Source: Alphaproteobacteria bacterium (GTDB lineage Bacteria; Pseudomonadota; Alphaproteobacteria; Rhodobacterales; Rhodobacteraceae). From it: a stretch of DNA of 64,000 bases. Numbering within the stretch: the stretch's first letter is position 1; each line of letters begins with the position of its first letter. The stretch spans positions 27,173 to 91,172 of the forward strand of contig JAUHXK010000014.1 of NCBI GenBank assembly GCA_030427405.1. The letters run 5' to 3'. Under the pieces are notes generated by a model, which was not told the DNA's origin, searched no databases, and saw only the letters and a program-made list of their open reading frames with translations. The translations under genes were made by a program, and so were the position numbers. Positions 60,889 to 64,000 of this stretch are shown here, in pieces.

Positions 60889-62028
60889 TCAAGCCGGTAC
60901 CGCGCTTGATGTCTTGCCGTTGTTTCTTTTTCGGATCAGGGGCCGCCCGGCAAACAGCAGGAACAGGCTGGAAATGGCAAGCCCCGCAACCGCGGGCAGA
61001 TACAGCAGGACCCACAACCGGGGGTCGTCAATCACCACCGGCGAAACAAAGCCACGGACACCTTCCAGCAAAACCAAAATCGTGAAGGCCCCGAAAATCT
61101 GCGGCCACAGGCCAAAACGCGAAAAACTGCCCAGCATCAGCGTCGAATACCCGGCCATGGCCACAGCAATGCAGATCGCGATCCAGGAAAACCGTTGATG
61201 CAATTCTTCGATCAATTGTCCCCTGCTATAGGCGGTCGACGCGGCAAGGCCATCAATATTCGTGATCAGGTCCAGGGTCGCGATTGCTTCAAGGCTTTGC
61301 TGATTCAAATCGCCCTTGTTGGTCAGTTCCGAGATATCATAGGACGCGTCATCGAACAGCGTCGAAGACAGCGTTCTGCCCTGTTGATCCAACCTCAGCG
61401 CGACACCGTCCAACATGACAAGATGAATACCTGCATCATTGTTCACCAGATAGGCCGTCGTGCTGGAATAGCTGGTCGGGTTGGCCTTGTCCCGGCGGTC
61501 CGAAACGAACACTTCGTGCAGTGTTCCGTCAAGGTCGATCCGCCCGATATAGACCGTTACCCCTTTTGACGGATGCAGGAACTCGCCTTCGTTCAGCAAT
61601 TGCGCGGTGACGTCGCCTGCAACTTCAGCCTGTCGCCGTTCCAACTGGTCCACCGACGCCGGGCGCAGGAACACGCTGATAATCGCCATCATCAACCCGG
61701 CCACCAGCCCAAACAGCAATACAGCCCGGGCCAATCGCCAGGGGCTGGAGCCCGTCGCCAACATGACCGTAAGTTCGCTTTCCCTGCTCAGCCGGTTAGT
61801 CGCATAGACGGCAGCGGCGAACACCGCCATCGGCATGACTGTCCTGATCAACGTAGGCAGCGTCAGCGCCGTGAACTCAAGGAAAACCATGGCGGACTGC
61901 CCGCCGCTGATAACCCGGTCAAACAGGCTGACAGAGCGCGTGATCCAGAAAACGCCCACCAAAACCAGCGTGAAAAAGCCAAAGAGCACCAGCAGTTGCC
62001 GCAGGAAATACCCATCAAAACGCGACAT
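60889..62028 (-). CDS. lptF: LPS export ABC transporter permease LptF
   Basis: 379 residues with the YjgP/YjgQ layout: three N-terminal membrane helices (LLVLFGFFTLVLVGVFW, ALTLPTLIRTVMPMAVFAAAVYATNRL), a periplasmic beta-jellyroll (about 120-260) and three C-terminal helices. The conserved RESELTVMLATGSSPWRL coupling loop is intact. LptF works with LptG and LptB to extract lipopolysaccharide from the inner membrane. It ends 22 bases from the convergent speB, so lptG is not adjacent as it commonly is. Confidence 0.93.
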   Translation of the reverse strand: MSRFDGYFLRQLLVLFGFFTLVLVGVFWITRSVSLFDRVISGGQSAMVFLEFTALTLPTLIRTVMPMAVFAAAVYATNRLSRESELTVMLATGSSPWRLARAVLLFGLVAGLMMAIISVFLRPASVDQLERRQAEVAGDVTAQLLNEGEFLHPSKGVTVYIGRIDLDGTLHEVFVSDRRDKANPTSYSSTTAYLVNNDAGIHLVMLDGVALRLDQQGRTLSSTLFDDASYDISELTNKGDLNQQSLEAIATLDLITNIDGLAASTAYSRGQLIEELHQRFSWIAICIAVAMAGYSTLMLGSFSRFGLWPQIFGAFTILVLLEGVRGFVSPVVIDDPRLWVLLYLPAVAGLAISSLFLLFAGRPLIRKRNNGKTSSAVPA

Positions 62029-62179
62029 GAGACCTCATTCGGCTGTTCGTACTTGACGGGACACTAAGCCATTCGGCGGACATAGGAAACCACGTTGCCG
62101 GTCAATTGCGTCCCCGCGCCGCCAATACCTGCCCATTTAGAGGGAACCTCAATCACAGATCAGCGGAATTTTCGGAAAT

Positions 62180-62255
62180 GGCAGGGGCAGCAGGGTTCGA
62201 ACCCGCGACCTACGGTTTTGGAGACCGTCGCTCTACCAACTGAGCTATACCCCTG
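62180..62255 (-). tRNA. tRNA-Trp (anticodon CCA)
   Basis: 76-nt cloverleaf with encoded CCA. The acceptor arms are AGGGGTA and TGCCCCT, the D arm contains AGCTCAGTTGGTAGAGC, the T arm GGGTTCGAACCC, and the anticodon loop ctCCAaa reads UGG. Confidence 0.96.
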
Positions 62256-62397
62256 TAATGCGCCCCCAGATATGCCAGCGGCGCGGCGGACTCAAGAGGC
62301 TTTTTCACATTCCGACGCACAAGTGCCCAGGACAAACCCGTTGCGCATGGCGCGCAGTTCTATAAGACAAAGATCGGCCAGCAGAAGGACCCTGCCA

Positions 62398-63102
62398 TTG
62401 AGTCTCCGCAAACGAATCGCCAACAGCGAAACCGTGCTGAACTGGGCGGCCCGACGGATTGCGGGATATATCCGGATGGTTCACCGCAACACCAGCTGGC
62501 AGCGCATCGGATACGAAGACCTGGACCGGCTGGCAGAACAGGGCGAGCCTGTCATCGTGGTCCTGTGGCACCAAAGGCTGGCGCAATCGCCTTATTTCTA
62601 TCCGCTCGACAAGGGCCGGATTTGTTCGATCACCTCGGCCGCACGCGCCGGCAGCATGGTCGGCCGGGTGCAAACGCTGTTCGGCATGGATACGATTGCG
62701 ATGTCCAGCCACAAACGGCACGTCGCCCTGTCGCGCGAGGTGCTTGGCAAGATGAAACAGGGGATATCAATCGGCATTGCCGCCGACGGGCCACGCGGTC
62801 CTGAACGCGTTTCCTCGACGGTTCCCCTGATTTGGGCGCGGACGTCGGGAAAGAGGGTGTTCGGCATTACGTACTCGACCCGTCACGGGCGCGAGGCAGG
62901 CACCTGGGACCGGCTGCTTATGCCCCGCCCCTGGCGCAACACCGGGGTTTTTCTGTGCCGCGAATGGACCGATACCGTTCCACGCAAGGCAAGCGAGGCG
63001 CAGCTGGAAGAATTGCGCCAAAGCCTTGAACGGCACATGAACGACATAACGGCCGAAGCCGATGAAATCGTCGGGCGCACACCCTGGGAAAACACGGGCT
63101 GA
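62398..63102 (+). CDS. DUF374 family lysophospholipid acyltransferase-like protein
   Basis: 234 residues from a TTG at 62398, chosen because AAGGA lies about 9 bases upstream and homologues usually begin with SLRKRIA; an ATG at 62347 is possible. The open frame further upstream runs antisense through tRNA-Trp and is not real. Family blocks are VIVVLWHQRLAQSPYF, SAARAGSMVGRVQTLFG and GIAADGPRGPERV, the GP-acyltransferase-like DUF374 set. It is probably an inner-membrane-associated lipid A or lysophospholipid acyltransferase. Confidence 0.88.
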   Translation: MSLRKRIANSETVLNWAARRIAGYIRMVHRNTSWQRIGYEDLDRLAEQGEPVIVVLWHQRLAQSPYFYPLDKGRICSITSAARAGSMVGRVQTLFGMDTIAMSSHKRHVALSREVLGKMKQGISIGIAADGPRGPERVSSTVPLIWARTSGKRVFGITYSTRHGREAGTWDRLLMPRPWRNTGVFLCREWTDTVPRKASEAQLEELRQSLERHMNDITAEADEIVGRTPWENTG

Positions 63103-63171
63103 CACCACCGCCGTTGTTCAGAGATTTGCAGGGTCATCGCGAATTGCCCCGGCCCTGGTCGAACGGGCCTG

Positions 63172-63630
63172 TCAGCCTGACCGCCACCGGGAATAGTCCG
63201 CCATCAGGGCCTGCAATTCTTCTGGCGTTTCCGGGTAACGGGTATAGCTGTGAACAGCAGGCACGTGGACCCAGGGCAACTTTTCCCCCGCCATCACTTC
63301 GACAAATGGCGCAAAGTCGGCCGCATCATCCAGTACCGAAGTCCGCAGATTGACCCGCGGCCCTGCGGCGTCGATCCGGGTAAAGACAAAATTCAGGCAG
63401 GACCGGCAGAAATAATGCGCGCGTCCCACGGTTCCACGCCCCCCTTCGACCAACTCCCCCGCGCAAGAAAACGCGTCGCGCGGAAACATCGTGGTCAGGG
63501 AAAACGCGCCTGCGGTTAGTTTTTGGCAATCACGGCAATGGCAGGCCAATGTCAAAAGCGGTGATGCGGCGATACGGACCTGCACCGCCCCGCACAGACA
63601 CGACCCTGTCAGGGGCTGTTGTGTGGCCAT
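63172..63630 (-). CDS. GFA (CENP-V/GFA) family zinc protein
   Basis: 152 residues. The zinc-binding cysteines appear as GSCLCGAV, CHCRDCQKL and FCRSCLN, the hallmark of glutathione-dependent formaldehyde-activating enzyme homologues. The exact reaction is uncertain for most members. It lies between the DUF374 gene (convergent) and tuf (same strand), separated from tuf by a terminator, so it has its own promoter. Confidence 0.9.
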   Translation of the reverse strand: MATQQPLTGSCLCGAVQVRIAASPLLTLACHCRDCQKLTAGAFSLTTMFPRDAFSCAGELVEGGRGTVGRAHYFCRSCLNFVFTRIDAAGPRVNLRTSVLDDAADFAPFVEVMAGEKLPWVHVPAVHSYTRYPETPEELQALMADYSRWRSG

Positions 63631-63714
63631 GATTTCTGCCCCTTCTTAGGACCGCGAACCGGGCACGGTCCGCGTCACCAACGACACTGGCGGGCGCTGT
63701 GACCGGGGGCAAAC

Positions 63715-63745
63715 AAAAAAGGCCGCCCCATGTGGGACGGCCTTC
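63715..63745 (-). terminator. Rho-independent terminator of tuf
   Basis: On the minus strand a GGCCGTCCC-acat-GGGGCGGCC stem is followed by TTTTTT; A residues on the other side let it act partly in both directions. It lies about 70 bases after the tuf stop. Confidence 0.85.
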
Positions 63746-63815
63746 TTTAGTTCAACCGAGTGGGCTCTTATTGCTCCTGCGGAGCAACTGCCGCCCACCA
63801 GTCGGCAAAGCCGAC

Positions 63816-64000
63816 TTACTCGATGATTTTCGACACGACGCCGGCGCCGACGGTGCGGCCGCCTTCGCGGATCGCGAAGCGCAGGCCGTTTTCCATCGCG
63901 ATCGGTGCGATCAGCTCAACGCCGAACGACACGTTGTCGCCGGGCATGACCATCTCGGTGCCTTCGGCCAGGGTCACGGTGCCGGTCACGTCAGTTGTAC
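63816..64000 (-). CDS. tuf: Elongation factor Tu, C-terminal part (cut by window edge)
   Basis: The minus strand encodes 61 residues to the stop at 63816: [21 protein letters not shown], then [39 protein letters not shown] (cut here). This is the domain 3 end of EF-Tu, which brings aminoacyl-tRNA to the ribosome. The start is outside the window. Two small hairpins (TGCTCC-tgc-GGAGCA type and GTCGGC-aaa-GCCGAC) lie between the stop and the terminator. Confidence 0.97.
   Translation of the reverse strand, partial: TTDVTGTVTLAEGTEMVMPGDNVSFGVELIAPIAMENGLRFAIREGGRTVGAGVVSKIIE

Noticed and set aside
62095..62397. Upstream extension of the DUF374 acyltransferase frame
   Set aside because: It crosses tRNA-Trp in antisense and has no ribosome site; the family's conserved start lies at 62398.
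1..64000. Mobile elements, CRISPR arrays, prophage, toxin-antitoxin or defence genes
   Set aside because: No transposase, integrase, direct-repeat array or defence-family motif was found; both tRNA genes lack an adjacent integrase or a duplicated 3' end.

Overview
The window is GC-rich, densely packed chromosomal DNA from an alphaproteobacterium, most likely a marine member of the Rhodobacterales (Roseobacter group). Pointers are the hisS-hisZ-hisG cluster, a B12-dependent class II ribonucleotide reductase, DUF1489, DUF2218 and DUF938 proteins, a sarcosine/dimethylglycine dehydrogenase-GcvT fusion, an xdhABC purine operon and a carboxyspermidine-type polyamine pathway. I see no insertion sequence, prophage, integrase, CRISPR array or rRNA. 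Two tRNAs are present (Gln-UUG, Trp-CCA). hisC at the left edge and tuf at the right edge are cut by the window.

Layout. 0-15.6 kb is mostly core: hisC start, a PLP enzyme with a divergent Lrp/AsnC regulator, rpsD, nrdJ, DUF1489, hisS-hisZ-hisG, slyX, an SDR, two small exported proteins and dnaE. 16.0-25.4 kb is a tightly coupled operon for purine use: xdhA-xdhB-xdhC run by start/stop overlaps into a BMP-type nucleoside/purine ABC transporter and end at a strong terminator. 25.5-34.5 kb holds small metabolic units: aldo/keto reductase-FAD oxidase-DUF938 methyltransferase, an AhpD-like protein, the GcvT fusion, a D-lactate/glycolate-type dehydrogenase, a hydroxyacid dehydrogenase and an SH3 protein. 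tRNA-Gln and acnB follow, then an uncharacterised two-gene unit divergent from acnB.

39.1-55.5 kb is the most interesting stretch, an iron and metal island: exbB-exbD-exbD-tonB, a MarR regulator, a TonB-dependent receptor, a siderophore ABC transporter, DUF2218 and ZrgA-like proteins, then imelysin-bfd-bfr-diheme oxidoreductase-imelysin-DUF1513. Two regulatory signals can be read by eye. One is a CATGC-N4-GCATG palindrome, complete before the receptor and transporter genes and degenerate before the MarR gene. The other is a pair of TGA-N9-TCA boxes before the imelysin operon, with a near match before exbB. The second ExbD carries Asn where the essential transmembrane Asp is expected.

55.6-60.9 kb encodes a complete arginine-to-spermidine route (speA, carboxyspermidine dehydrogenase, carboxyspermidine decarboxylase, speB). 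The right end has lptF without an adjacent lptG, tRNA-Trp, a DUF374 acyltransferase, a GFA-family protein and the 3' end of tuf. A short intergenic repeat (CTTCATCT ... AAATATCCC) occurs four times, each just after a stop codon.
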